From: Diabrotica undecimpunctata | Lineage: Eukaryota; Arthropoda; Insecta; Coleoptera; Chrysomelidae | Assembly (NCBI RefSeq): GCF_040954645.1 | Contig: NC_092806.1 | Span: 3,410,001 to 3,474,000, forward strand | Length of the DNA: 64,000 nucleotides | Reading direction: 5' to 3' | Shown here: positions 31,411-43,930 of the stretch, piece by piece | Layout: each line of letters begins with the position of its first letter | How positions within the stretch are numbered: the stretch's first letter is position 1 | Position numbers and translations under genes: made by a program | The notes under the pieces: generated by a model | The model's input: only the letters and a program-made list of their open reading frames with translations | What the model was told of the DNA's origin: nothing | Databases searched by the model: none

Positions 31411-32000
31411 ATGGTGTACTCGTTTTCAGAAATGTCAGATATGCATTTAATTATGGGTAAGTTTGAGCAGGCTAAATTGGAGTTTTAGATAATTATTGGT
31501 AAGTTGGTAATTACGGGTGAATGCCAAGGGAATAGTGCAGCAGCTGCAAGGCATTATGCAGAAAATATGCTAATCGAAATATACCAATCAAACGATTATT
31601 TCTTTCTATTGATCGTCATTTACGAGAGACAGGTAGGTACATTGAGACCGCAAATTGTTGGTAATACCAAAAGTAGATAAAAACGATGAAGAGATTTTGG
31701 AAGCAATTGAAGAAATTTCTGGAAGCAGTACAAGAGTAGTAGCAGCTCAATTAGATGTTTCTCACATGATGATTTGAAGAAGATTCAAGGAACAGCAGTT
31801 TCATCCTTATCACTTAACACCCTTTCAAGAATTACTGGATGAAGATTATCTTAAAAGAATGGGGATTTGGGATTTGTTTTTAACGGAAAATATACAAAGT
31901 GTCAATTTTAATAATTATGTTTTGTTTACTGACGAAGCTACCTTTAACAGAAATGGCATTATAAACTATCATAACACGCAATAATATTTTGGTACAATGG
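31411..32000 (+). pseudogene. IS630/mariner-type transposase fragment (DUF4817-like N terminus)
   Basis: From ATG at 31411 the reading gives MVYSFSEMSDMHLIMG, then after an extra segment ECQGNSAAAARHYAE and RLFLSIDRHLRETG, a helix-turn-helix pattern typical of DUF4817 proteins. It continues DEEILEAIEEISGSSTR, VVAAQLDVSHMMI (second helix-turn-helix), FHPYHLTPFQELLDEDYLKR and NYVLFTDEATFNRNG, which carries the first catalytic Asp. The sequence then ends; the rest of the catalytic domain is missing. Stops and shifts are present. Confidence 0.6.
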
Positions 32001-32289
32001 TTCAATGGTAAATGCTACAATGGTGCCACAATAATAATTTAATTGGAATTTTCTATTATAAAACTTTCAAATGTTCTCCATTTCTTTCTCACTTCTTCTT
32101 GTAATAAAACATTTTAGGTTTAGTTGTTTGATAGATTTTGGTCGTCTCTGTTTTGGTGAGGTCTAGGTTTTTCCAATTATTTATTCCCATAATTGTAATG
32201 TTATAAACTGGATGTCTTTTTTTTTTTCTCGTTTCTTAGATTTTTTTAACAACTTGCAGCTTTATGAATAATTAATTTCAGTGGATAAA
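32001..32289. other. Non-coding spacer
   Basis: No ORF or repeat recognised between the transposase fragment and the Tc1-like element. Confidence 0.4.
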
Positions 32290-32291
32290 TA

Positions 32292-33910
32292 CACTCATGG
32301 ACAAAAATATCGAATATTTTGAAATTTTCCAATTTTTTTTTTGTAGTCACTATTATTTCAAAATAATTTTAGATTACTGATAATACTTATATAGTAGGCT
32401 GATGTACTCAACTGGTTTAAAATATTTTGATGTTTATTTTGAGGTTTACTCAGTGGTTAGTGTCATTCGTACATTTTATCATAAAAATCCTTCTTCACGT
32501 AAAGGAAAAATCATACATGTTAATCATACATACATTCAGTCATACATCAAACATCATAATTAGTTTAATTTATTAAGTTTAATTAAATATTGTTTTGATT
32601 TTACTAAGTTTAAAACAACTATCCCACCAATTCGAAACTGCGAGGAAGTCCAAGTAGCACATATTGTAATTTTGTACGAGGAAGGATATGCACAAAAAGG
32701 TATCGCACGACGTCTCAGCAGAACTGAATCTATAGTTTCGAATACTCTAAAAAGGTAACGCAAAACAGGGAATTTTGTACGAAGGCCTGGTCAAGGACAC
32801 CTAAGGTGCATAACCACAATTGATGACCGTTTTTTGGTTCTTAATTCTACACAAAATTGTTCATTGACATCGATGCACCTCAGAAATGAGCTATTAAATG
32901 TTAGACAAGTTAATATGAGTTTACAAACAGTTAGACGAAGATCAAAAGAAGCAAACTTAAAGCCCAGACGCGCTGCCAAAGTTCCACGTCTTCTCCAAAA
33001 TCATAAAGCTCGTCGTTTGGAATTTGCAAGAACACATATTTAGTGGAATATCGACAACTGGAAAAAAGTTCTTTGCACTGATGAGACCAGAATCCTATTA
33101 TGGAAGCAAGATGGTCAAAACTACGTCTACAGAAGAGTTGGAGAACGATTCGTCAGCTGCAGTCTTGCCCAGACCGTTAGTTTTAGAGTTGATGGCATAA
33201 TTCTTTGGGAAGGTATTAGTTGGAAGGTACGTACCGCACTTGTGGAAGTGATTGGATGGATGACTGGTGATTCTTACGTTTAAAACATCCTGCAAGATCA
33301 TGTTTTGTTATATGTTGGTTACATTGGACATGAAAGATTCACGTTAATGCACGATAATGCTCGACCACATGCCGCTGCCATAGTGAGTAATTATCTTAAT
33401 GAGGTCCAAATTCGAAAATTGGATTGGCAACCGTTTAGCCCGGATTTAAATCCAATAGAGCATATGCGGGATCACCTAAAACGCAGCATACGGCAAAGAA
33501 ATCCCGTTCCAAATACGATAGAGCAGCTTTGGCTTGCTGCACAGGATGAATCGAATGCAATTTCCCAAGGATATGTAAAAAATTTACTTGCAAGTATGCT
33601 GAGGAAGATGCAAGTAGTAATAAGAGCTAGAGGGGAAATACTCGTTACTGATCATACACTTCTTTCAGTAAAAATGACTTGTTTAAGTAATTTAAATTGT
33701 CATTTAAGTTTAAAGTAAAATAACCTTATTTACCTAACATTAAACATTTATTTTTTTCGCAATTTTCTCCATATAAAAACTTAAAATTGTTCATTAAACA
33801 TTGTTAAAATAAACTCTATTTTACCATAAACGACTTGATTGGCCAGAATTTATTTTGAAAAAACAAAAATTTGATAATTCCAAAATATTCGATATTTTTG
33901 TCCATGAGTG
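32292..33910 (+). mobile_element. Tc1-like DNA transposon
   Basis: A 1619-bp element with 30-bp perfect terminal inverted repeats beginning CACTCATGGACAAAAATATC (32292-32321 and 33881-33910) and the TA duplication at 32290-32291 and 33911-33912. It encodes one transposase in a single frame broken only by stops. Confidence 0.93.
32621..33718 (+). pseudogene. Tc1-like transposase (DD34E), three premature stops
   Basis: One frame runs the whole way without indels. It opens PPIRNCEEVQVAHIVILYEE, preceded by ATC where family members have the start ATG. A paired-like DNA-binding part follows (YAQKGIARRLSRTESIVS, NVRQVNMSLQTVRRR). The catalytic domain has CTDETRILLW (first Asp), TLMHDNARPHAA (second Asp) and SPDLNPIEHM (Glu), with 34 residues between the last two. 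Stops fall at about 32757 (TAA), 33041 (TAG) and 33281 (TAA). Inactive, but lightly damaged. Confidence 0.9.
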
Positions 33911-33937
33911 TATAATTCGACTGCCTTTATGTTCAAT

Positions 33938-34027
33938 GTGCTGAAAAGCGTTCAACCCCAATTTGTAATCTCACAAATGAAAGTGCTGAAAAGCGTTCAA
34001 CCCCAATTTATAATCTCACAAATGAAA
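33938..34027. repeat. Two-copy tandem duplication
   Basis: GTGCTGAAAAGCGTTCAACC and the 25 bases after it occur twice head to tail with one substitution; the unit is about 45 bases. Confidence 0.9.
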
Positions 34028-34781
34028 TGACAGACAAGTCATCATAAAGTCCATGTAATTTGCAACTTTATACTTTGTAATTTTTCGGACTAAGAAGTTT
34101 TGCAATAATCTAGCAAGTTATCGAATTCTACCGGAAGGTGAATGTTAAAGTCATAACATACCAGCAATAATCCCTCAATATTATCTTACAATATTATTAA
34201 TAAAACACGAAAATAAATTCTACTTATTTTCGATATATTTCAACTCAAATTAAACGACTTTTTTGTCTCGTCTGCTTTCAGTTAAAACATGTTGCTTCTT
34301 TTAGCATCCAAATACACTTTGATATTATTTTACCGCCAATTTTCCTCTTCTTAATATAAAAAATGATCACAAGATTTGTGCAAAAATACACACGCTCTAC
34401 GTAAACCTGCGTACTAATATCAGACAAATAAATAGTTTGGTGTTAGTTAAAAAAGCAATGTTTTCTAACTGAAGTGCAACATAAAATAAAGCGCCTTAAA
34501 TTAAACAAAATTAATATTATTAGTTCGAATTAGAAATTGTTTCGACGAAGGATTATTTAATCCAGGTCTACATACTTAGCTAGTTCAAACGTCTGGCCCA
34601 CTTCTTGTACTGTAGAAAGGAGACAATTCACAACAGTAAATATCCTGAAAAAAGTATATCGTAGATTCTATTATAATTATATACAGTGTTTGATCTCGAG
34701 AAGTTTTCCCAGGAATGGCTTTTCGTTTAGTTTCTAAAAATCAAAAAAAAGTAGAAATTTGCTTCAGAATAGAAATAAAAG
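34028..34781. other. AT-rich non-coding stretch
   Basis: No ORF, RNA gene or repeat arm recognised. Confidence 0.4.
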
Positions 34782-34783
34782 TA

Positions 34784-37700
34784 GGGTAAATGCACCAGTT
34801 GTTGGCCATGTGCTAGTTATTGGCCTACTAATATGTTTTGATTAGAATTAGGAAAATGTTGGTATTTTGTTAATTCTAACTACTTTTTTTAAGTTTGGCA
34901 ACATGTCTCCTAGAGTATAACACATCTAGTTTCAAGGTAACCATTAAATTTTAGTCAGTATTCGATGTTGAATAAGACACTGTTCTGTATCGCCAGTTTG
35001 CAACCGAAATTTTCTTATTTACCTATAGAAACTTGTGTTGGTCGGTAAGTACTATATACTGCAATTTACTTTCTACTTTATATTTTATGTTTTTGTGAGA
35101 ATATAGTGTATGTCCTGTTCCAAACTGCATAACGAATATAACTTTATTTATACAAATAACGTAAATTTTAAGGTGGCCAAGTACTAATGCATGAAATTAT
35201 CAATGTATCAGTTATTGGCCTAGATGGCCAATAACTGAAACATTAGATTTTGTAAGAATCTAGTGATTGACATATGTTAATAACTAGTGTTTTATATGTG
35301 GCCAATAACTAATTATTATAAATTGTTTTGGAAAATATGCCAAAACGATCTAAAACTGAAAACAATTATAAAAAAAGTATTCCGAAGACGATGTTAAAAA
35401 AGCGTTAGAGTTAATTAAAAATGGTATGAGTGAGCGAGAAGCCTAAAAAATTTTTAATATTCTCAGAGCCACTATAAGTTACCGGAAAAGTGAAAAATTT
35501 CATTACAAAGTAACCCATGGACCAGATCCATTTCTTTCGAAGAATGAAGAGGAACAACTGAAACTGGATTTTTCATTGTCAAAATAGAGGATTTCCTGTT
35601 CGTGTTGACGACATTAAGGACTCCGTTAAATCATTTTTAGAGAGTAACCCTAGAGTTAATCCATTTGTTGAAAATAGACCAGGTAGAACATGGCTATCAG
35701 CATTTCTAAAGCGCAATCCCAAAATTTCGCTAAGGACTTCAGAGGGAGTGACATCAGCAAGTTCAAACATTAACCAAAGGGATATTACCAAATGGTTTGA
35801 CAACATAAAATCTTATCTAAATAAAAAAGGACTTTCAGACATTCTTCAAGACCCAACAAGAATCTTCAATGGTGACGAGACATGTTTTTATCTATGTCCC
35901 AAAAATAAAAAGGTTTTGACTATAAAGGGTTCCAGAAACGTCTACGAAATTGAACATAATCCAAAGGTTAACTTAACAGTTATGTTCACATTTTCTGCAA
36001 TAGGCATTATTTTACCTCCTATGATAATTTATCCCCATAAAAGATTGCCAAATGTTATACTAAGTGCTGTGACAAATTCGTGGGGTATTGGTTTAACTGA
36101 AAATGGTTGGATGGACAACAAAAACTTTTATGAATATATTGGAAATATATTTAACCCTTATTTAGATCGAAATAATATTACACGTTCGGTGATACTTTTT
36201 GTTGATGGGCATAAAACCCATTTAACTGTACAGACAAGTCAACTTTGTACAGATTTAAAAACTATTTTAGTAGCTTTATATCCTAATGCCACGAGATTAT
36301 TGCAACCAGCGGATGTGGCTGCATTTAAGCCTCTAAAAACTTTTTGGAACAAAGCTGTGCTTCAGTTTAGGAGAGACAACCCCCAAAAAGTGTTAACAAA
36401 AGTACAGTTTGCCCCTGTTTTAAAATCTGCTATAGATAGGTTAAATCCAGATGTTATCAGAAGTGGGTTTAGGGCATGCGGTATATTTCCTTGGAATTCT
36501 TCTGCTCTTGACTATTCAAAATGTCTTGGAAAAGAATTTGAAACTGAAGATAATCTGGATGAGCACAATGATTTACCAACAATTGATCCAAATACAACAA
36601 TTTCTTATAAAAAATTTTGTGAAATAGTTGGCAATGACAAAATTGAAGAGCTACGTCGAAATAATTGCAAAACTCAATCTGATGATTACCAAATATTGAA
36701 ACAAATCTTTTCAGCATTTACAGAAAAATCCTCGGTAGAAATTTCTACAAACGGCGAACTAGAAAATATTTTAGACGAAGAAGTAAAATTTTTAGACACA
36801 AGTGAAGTAATTTTCAATATAAATGATATACCTGTAATAATAGATGATACTGAAATTGTAAACATTCCTGAAATCGAGAACGAAACCTTGATGGTACCTG
36901 AGAATGAAATTTTCAACATGCAAAGAATAGAAGAATATACAAATCAAGCTGAATTAAGTTTGACGAAAACCGTTAAAGAAGGTCAAAAAACCAAAAAACC
37001 CGAGAAATCCCTAAACATTTCTGAAAATATATCTGTAAATGCTACAAATAAATCTATTGCGACTTACTTAATATGGCCAGATACTCCAGCACGAAAAGGA
37101 AAGAAGGAAACTCAAAAGCTTCCAATTGTTCTAACTTCATCAGATTGAAGAAAAATAGAAAAAGACAAAATGAAAAAAATTAGAAGAAGAGCGTAAAAAG
37201 GAACAGAGAAAACTTGAAAGAAAAGAAAAACAGACTATTAAGGAAAATTAAAAGAAAATAAAAAGCTCGAATAATAAAAATCCCAAAAAATTAGCTAAAA
37301 CTTTTAAGTCTGAAGAGAAAAGTAGACAACCCATAGAAATGACCTCAACAAAATTAAAAAAAGGTGTTCACATTCCTATTGAAAAATATCAAAAAAAGGT
37401 AAAAAAAGCATTGAAAGTGTTTTCTCCTCTAAACCAGGAAAATAGAAGTAACAATATTGAGGTTTTCGAGCCACCACTACCTGAATTTGTCAAAGTTCCT
37501 ATACCAGAATCTCATTCTCACACAAAATCATCAAGCTCTGTAAATAACCAAGATAATATTGACATTTTCAAGCATTCACCTACACCAGAAGTGAATTTGA
37601 GATTATCTCCGCAAATATTTCTCGCCCACACTAAATCTCCAAGCTCTGAGAAGAAAATAGTACCCAAACGGAAATTATTTGATGATAATACAGATCAGTC

Positions 37701-38413
37701 ATCAACAAAAATTACAATTCTATCTGATAATTTATTATCAAATATTCCTTCACACTGTCAAAAATCGAAACTTGGTATCAAACGTTCTTCCGCGTTTTAA
37801 AAATAAAAACTTGGTATCAAACATTCCATCACATTTTAAAAACCAAAAAGTTACTAAAGGTGCGTGTTATCATGTACTAAATATTACAGAGTGTAAAGAA
37901 GGCATTAGATGCCAAATGAGTCTTAGAACATATCATGTAACTTGCATAACAAGATTCTATGGCGACACAGATAAAGTATATGTTTGCGAATCTTGCAAAA
38001 ATAGAAAATAAAAGTTTACTTTGACATGTGTTTTTTTTATGTCCACACTCATCACAAAATCCTTGCTTACCCAAACACCTACCTATCTATCTATTTTAAC
38101 TTACGAATTATTTGGTAAAATATCTCTTTAAAAAATGATGGCCAATCACTAACACATATGGTGTCAATAACTGGAACTGGGTGGCCAATAACTGGTTCAT
38201 TTGCACGTTTAAAAAAGAACACATATAAAATATTTTCACACATGAAATATTAACGTAATAAAATTTTGCAATATGTAGAAATAATAATAAAATTCCATGG
38301 TGTTGAAAATAGTTACAATAGGCCACAGTGACAAAACATTTCATAGATATATCGACGTCCTATCCTTAAGAGGCCAATGGTTAAGAGGCCAATCCTTAAG
38401 GGTGCTCTTACCC
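34784..38413 (+). mobile_element. Second pogo-like transposon, decayed
   Basis: The ends GGGTAAATGCACC (34784) and, inverted, GGGTAAGAGCACC (38413) are flanked by TA at 34782-34783 and 38414-38415. Both subterminal regions hold many copies of AGTTATTGGCC in both orientations (34796-34830, 35200-35250, 35290-35320, 38140-38200, 38370-38395). These are probable transposase binding sites. The element is 3630 bp. It is older than the pogo element at 10137. Confidence 0.85.
35337..38011 (+). pseudogene. pogo-like transposase with C-terminal PHD-like finger (frameshifted)
   Basis: ATG at 35337 opens MPKRSKTENNYKK. A helix-turn-helix (ALELIKNGMSEREA) is split by shifts and a stop. The main frame, from about 35590 to 37148, holds the second DNA-binding domain and the catalytic part: FNGDETCFYLCP, VILFVDGHKTHLT and LLQPADVAAFKPLKTFWNKA, with all three Asp retained. 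RSGFRACGIFPWNSSALDY follows, as usual in this group. A lysine/serine-rich linker is broken by shifts near 37150-37340. In a third frame, near 37860-38009, it ends in a Cys/His cluster (CYHVLN...C, CQMSLRTYHVTC, YVCESC) like a PHD finger. Confidence 0.85.
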
Positions 38414-38415
38414 TA

Positions 38416-38785
38416 ACTTCACAATGAACATAACATTGTTATCCAGGTTGAAACAGACAAAAAATGTTGATAAATATAATGAAACTAGTGCACTACAAAT
38501 TACTAATAATCGCAAACAACATTTATCAAATGCAATAAATGATATCGAGGTCAATATTGCAGTAACAACAAAATACAAAAAAGATCCTTACAATTCTGGA
38601 TGAAATTTACATAGACACTTGGAAAAAAAACACGTTCCAACCATAGAAGATGATTGGTTAACTACAGAAAAAGATATTTAATACTGGTATCATAATAATA
38701 TCTAATGGGTAAAGTGATTGTAACAAGCATGGTAATAATTTGGATACCCTAATAGAATAATATTATTCTGAAGTTCTATTTAGAT
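38416..38785. other. Non-coding spacer before the satellite
   Basis: No ORF or repeat recognised. Confidence 0.4.
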
Positions 38786-38789
38786 GGGC

Positions 38790-41700
38790 CTTAAACCTCA
38801 TGTTAGATGTAGGATAATTTTGAGTATGGCAGAAGAACAAGCGGCCAATTTTATGTAGGAAATGTCCATTCACTTGACTCTTGGACCAATATTGACGCCA
38901 ACATAGCCGATTAACGAGATTTGATAAAAATCCAATGGTAGTACATTTTTTACAATGGTTTGGGATGACCTCAGCGGAGCTGTTTCGCAGAGCAGTCAAC
39001 AAAACCATGATAGCCTTGATGATCGCCAACATCCGAACCGGATAAGGCACTGAAGAAGAAGAAGTACATTTTTTCGATTTTCCTGCAAAATGGTGCATAA
39101 TTTCCAGCCACATGTTTATTTTTTTTAACAGCAAGTCATCCTTAATCAAAATAATTCAAATTTTAATTTTCAGGAAATACAGACATCCAAGTGGAAATTT
39201 TTCTCACGAATCGTTAGATGTAGGAAAATTCTGATTATGGCAGAAGAACGAGCAGCCAATTTTATGTAGGAAATGTCTATTCGCTTCTGTCTCGGACCAA
39301 AAGTGACGCCAATATAGCCGATTAATCAAATTTGATAAAAATCCAAGGGTACCCCCTAGGAAAATTTTGTTAAATATTTTGGTACATGCACTTGGTCCAG
39401 CTTATTCCAAACATGTGTTTTTTTCTGATCCCTTAACCGCAGTTTGTCGAAAAAAAAAAGAAAAATCGAATTAAAAAATCTACAGTTTTTTCGATTTTCT
39501 GGCACAACGGTGCATAATTTTTAGCCAAATGTTTAGATTTTTTTAATCAGCAAGTCACCCTTAATCGAAATAATTCAAATTTTAAATAAAATATTTACTT
39601 TTAATTTTCACGAAATTTTCAGCAAATACAGACATCCAAGTGGAAATTTTTCTCACGAACCGTTAGATGTAGGAAAATTCTGATTATGGCAGAAGAACGA
39701 GCGGCCAATTTTATGTAGGAAATGTCTATTCGCTTGACTCTCGGACCAAAATTGACGCCAATATAGCCGATTAACCAAATTTGATAAAAATCCAAGGGTA
39801 CCCCCTTGGAAAATTTTTAGCAAATTTTACAAAAAAAAAATTTTGTTAAATATTTTGGTACATGCACTTGGTCCAGCTTATTCCAAACATGTGTTTTTTT
39901 CTGATCCCTTAACCGGAGTTTGTCGAAAAAAAAAGAAAAATTGAATTAAAAAATCTACAGTTTTTTCGATTTTCTGGCACAACAGTGCATAATTTTTAGC
40001 CAAATGTTTAGATATTTTTAATCAGCAAGTCATCCTTAATCGAAATAATTTAAATTTTAAATAAAATATTCACTTTTAATTTTCACGAAATTTTCAGCAA
40101 ATACAGACATCCAAGTGGAAATTTTTCTCACGAACCGTTAGATGTAGGAAAATTCTGATTATGGCAGAAGAACGAGCGGCCAATTTTATGTAGGAAATGT
40201 CTATTCGCTTGACTCTCGGACCAAAATTGACGCCAATATAGCCGATTAACCAAATTTGATAAAAATCCAAGGGTACCCCCTTGGAAAATTTTTAGCAAAT
40301 TTTACAAAAAAAAAATTTTGTTAAATATTTTGGTACATGCACTTGGTCCAGCTTATTCCAAACATGTGTTTTTTTCTGATCCCTTAACCGCAGTTTGTCG
40401 AAAAAAAAAAGAAAAATTGAATTAAAAAATCTACATTTTTTTCGATTTTCCGGCAAAACGGTGCATAATTTTTAGCCAAATATTTAGATTTTTTTAATCA
40501 GCAAGTCACCCTTAATCGAAATAATTCAAATTTTAAATAAAATATTCTTCTAATTTTCACGAAATTTTCATCAAATACAGACATGCAAGTGGAAATTTTT
40601 CTCACGAACCGTTAGATGTAGGAAAATTCTGATTATGGCAGAAGAACGAGCGGCCAATTTTATGTAGGAAATGTCTATTCGCTTGACTCTCGGACCAAAA
40701 TTGACGCCAGTATAGCCGATTAACCAAATTTGATAAAAATTCAAGGGTACCCACTTGGAAAAATTTTTAACAAATTTTACAAAAAAAAATTTTGTTTAAT
40801 ATTTTGGTACATGCAGTTGGTCCAGCTTATTCCAAACATGTGTTTTTTTCTGATCCCTTAACCCCAGTTTGTCGGAAAAGAGGAAAAATCGAATTAAAAA
40901 ATCTACATTTTTTTCGATTTTCCGGCAAAACGGTGCATAATTTTTAGCCAAATGTTTAGATTTTTTAATCATTAAGTCGCCCTTAATCGAAATAATTCAA
41001 ATTCTAAACAAAATATTCACTTTTAATTTTCACGAAATTTTCAGGAAGTACAGATATCCAAGTGGAAATTTTTCTCATGAACCGTTAGATGTAGGAAAAT
41101 TCTGATTATGGCAGAAGAACGAGCGGCCAATTTTATGTAGGAAATGTCTATTCGCTTGACTGTCGGACCAAAATTGACGCCAATATAGCCGAATAACCAA
41201 ATTTGATAAAAATCCAAGTGTACCCCCTTGGAAAAATTTTTAGCAAATTTTACAAAAAAAATTTTGTTTAATATTTTGGTACATGCAGTTGGTCCAGCTT
41301 ATTCCAAACATGTGTTTTTTTCTGATCCCTTAACCCCAGTTTGTCGGAAAAGAGGAAAAATCGAATTAAAAAATCTACATTTTTTTCGATTTTCCGGCAA
41401 AACGGTGCATAATTTTTAGCCAAATGTTTAGATTTTTTAATCATTAAGTCGCCCTTAATCGAAATAATTCAAATTATAAACAAAATATTCACTTTTAATT
41501 TTCACGAAATTTTCAGGAAGTACAGATATCCAAGTGGAAATTTTTCTCATGAACCGTTAGATGTAGGAAAATTCTGATTATGGCAGAAGAACGAGCGGCC
41601 AATTTTATGTAGGAAATGTCTATTCGATTGAGTCTCGGACCAAAATTGACGCCAATATAGCCGATTAACCAAATTTGATAAAAATTTTTAGCAAATTTTA

Positions 41701-42490
41701 CAAAAAAAAAATTTGTTTAATATTTTGGCACATGCACTTAGTCCAGCTTATTTACAAACATGTGTTTTTTTTTCTGATCCCTTAACCCCAGTTTGTCGGA
41801 AAAGAGGAATAATCGAATTAAAAAATCTACGTTTTTTTCGATTTTCCGGCAAAACGGTGCACAATTTTTAGCCAAATGTTTAGATTTTTTTAATCAGCAA
41901 GTCACCCTTAATCGAAATAATTTAAATTTTAAACAAAATATACAGTTTTAATTTTCTCGAAATTTTCAGCAAATAAAGACATCCAAGTGGAAATTTTTCT
42001 CACGAACCGTTAGATGTAGGAGAATTCTGATTATGGCAGAAGAACGAGCGATCAATTTTATGTAGGAAATGTCTATTCGCTTCACTCTCGGACCAAAAGT
42101 GACGCCAATATAGCCGATTAAGCAAATTTGATAAAAATCCAAGGGTACCCCCTTGAAAAATTTTTAGCAAATTTTACAAAAAAAAAAATTTGTTTAATAT
42201 TTTGGTACATGCACTTGGTCCAGCTTATTCCAAACATGTGTTTTTTTCTGATCCCTTAACCCCAGTTTGTCGGAAAAGAAAAATAATCGAATTAAAAAAT
42301 CTACAGCTTTTTCGATTTTCCGGCAAAACGGTGCATAATTTTTAGCCAAATGTTTAGATTTTTTTAATCAGCAAGTCACCCTTAATCGAAATAATTTAAA
42401 TTTTAAACAAAATATACACTTTTAATTTTCTCATCCACATCCTAGTGGAAATTTTTCTCGCGAACCGTTAGATGTAGGAAAATTCTCGGA
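38790..42490. repeat. Satellite array, about 473-bp units
   Basis: The landmark GTTAGATGTAGG recurs at 38802, 39213, 39662, 40137, 40611, 41084, 41556, 42009 and 42467. Spacings are 449-475 bases after the first, most of them 472-475. Units share GAACGAGCGGCCAATTTTAT, CCAAGGGTACCCCCTTGG, CTTGGTCCAGCTTATTCC and a GATTTTCCGGCAAAACGGTG block. The first unit is shortened by a deletion and carries a LINE insertion; the last is cut off. Neighbouring units from 40860 to 41580 share private variants (CCCCAGTTTGTCGGAAAAGAG, CAGGAAGTACAGATATC), a sign of local homogenisation. ORFs inside it have no meaning. Confidence 0.95.
38952..39063 (+). mobile_element. LINE 3' end inserted in the satellite
   Basis: A 112-bp piece of the (GAA)n-tailed LINE family (GGGATGACCTCAGCGGAGCT to GGATAAGGCACTGAAGAAG). 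It is flanked by an 11-bp duplication, GTACATTTTTT, at 38941-38951 and 39064-39074. It matches the reverse complement of 26576-26680 closely, so the two insertions come from similar sources. Confidence 0.88.
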
Positions 42491-42494
42491 AGAG

Positions 42495-42640
42495 TCTCGC
42501 TATAAACCAGAAAATAATTGTTTTCCATCAGGACAATGCGTCTTATTATAAAGTATGGCGAAATAATACTGAAATATCAGTCTTATTTCTCAGATTTATT
42601 TTACTCAGATTTCATTCTACTCTTATGACTGACAATCTCT
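42495..42640 (+). pseudogene. mariner-like transposase scrap
   Basis: Readings give QKIIVFHQDNASYYKVW and, in a second frame, YFSDLFYSDFILL. They resemble the mariner blocks xxxHQDNAxxH and YSPDLAPSDFHLF. It is very short and degenerate, with no ends visible. It borders the end of the satellite array. Confidence 0.4.
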
Positions 42641-43340
42641 GTCACTGATTGGTTATTTTCGTCAAATATAGGTAATATTGAATCGAAAATTCTTGTAGAT
42701 TATAGATTGTTGTTTTCAATATTTACTATTATAATAGGTTTTTACTTATATCCTAAAATAATAGTCACATATTTTTATAACTTGTTACAGGTGTAATACA
42801 TTTTTATGATCACTGCTTTGTTCCATTATGTCACGATAATTTGATCAGCACTATAATTGCTTGATGATGCGTAAATAACCGTGAACATGATCGTGCCCAC
42901 AACACAGCCTCGGGCATCTAACTTACTTTATAACAGTCACCGCCGAAGAATTAATTATGTAGAAAAACATATTCTTCGAACTTGATTTATTTCAGAGCAA
43001 TTCGCTACTTAATAACTATAAACAGGCCAGGTAATAGTTGTCAGAAGAGGTTTACCATAAAAATCTGGGAATTTCAATGTTAGTATAAATTTTATAATTT
43101 GTGATTCAATTAAAAGTATTTTCTATTCATTGAATTGCGTAAATCGGTAGATTTCCATGTTTTACACCTTTTCTACGTGTAAATAACTATGGTTTACTCA
43201 TTTGTGTTTCAATTAAAACTATTTTCTATTCATTGAATTGCATGAATCAGTAGATTTCTGCGTTTTACACCTTTTTTGTGGGCAAATAACAGTTTTCTTC
43301 TTAAGAAATATTTAATGTTTAGTAAGAAATCGACTACAAT
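42641..43340. other. Non-coding stretch containing a tandem duplication
   Basis: A unit of about 103 bases, starting near GTGATTCAATTAAAAG (43101) and repeated from 43204, occurs twice with about 10% difference. Both copies contain ATTCATTGAATTGC and GTTTTACACCTTTT. No ORF. Confidence 0.7.
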
Positions 43341-43344
43341 AAAT

Positions 43345-43930
43345 CAGCATATCTATGTTTTATAGACCTGACAAATGTTTTCGATCGCATCCAAGTCGAA
43401 GACGTCTTACACCTACTGTATAAAAGAAACATACCAATCCATAATTCAATTCCATAATCGAATACAAGCAAAGATAAATGGAAAACCTCAGTTATAGCAA
43501 TATCAGATTTTATTATCAGACCAATAGTTTCTTATGGATGCGGGATATGGGTGATAACAAAAGACAAAAAACTAAAGCTGGAAGTTTTTAAGAAGAAAAG
43601 TCCTAAGAAAGATATTTGGATGTTTTAACGAAAACAGAGTATGGAGATAGGTACAACCATGAACTTTACCAACTGTTCAAAGAGGCACCGATCTCAGAAT
43701 TCGTTAAACTTCAGAGACTTCGATAGGCTGGACATGTAGAGAGAATGGAGACTAAAAGACTGCCAGAAAGAACCCTAGATAGAAAAATGCAGGGTTCAAG
43801 ACCCAAAAGAAGGTTACGGAAAAGATCGAAGGATAAAGCAAAATTTGCTGCACGTGGGAACCTGGAGAAGATCGGCACGGGACCGTATCTTTTTCTAGCT
43901 AGAAAAAAATACAGACTATACTTGGCTTAA
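43345..43930 (+). pseudogene. LINE relic, RT and C-terminal blocks
   Basis: The plus strand reads LCFIDLTNVFDRIQVEDVLH (RT FIDxxxAFD block), VSYGCGIWVITKDKKLK, then after frame changes YNHELYQLFKEAPISEFVKL, QRLR and GHVERMETKRLPERTLDR. These are the RT Asp block and the C-terminal GHVERM block of a LINE; the catalytic box between them is deleted. Many stops. Confidence 0.6.

Noticed and set aside
41228..41419. 63-residue ORF in the satellite
   Set aside because: The other units carry stops or shifts in the same place, so the frame is not conserved.
38790..42490. Regularly spaced repeats considered as a CRISPR-like array
   Set aside because: Units are about 473 bp with no repeat/spacer alternation, and the genome is eukaryotic; it is satellite DNA.
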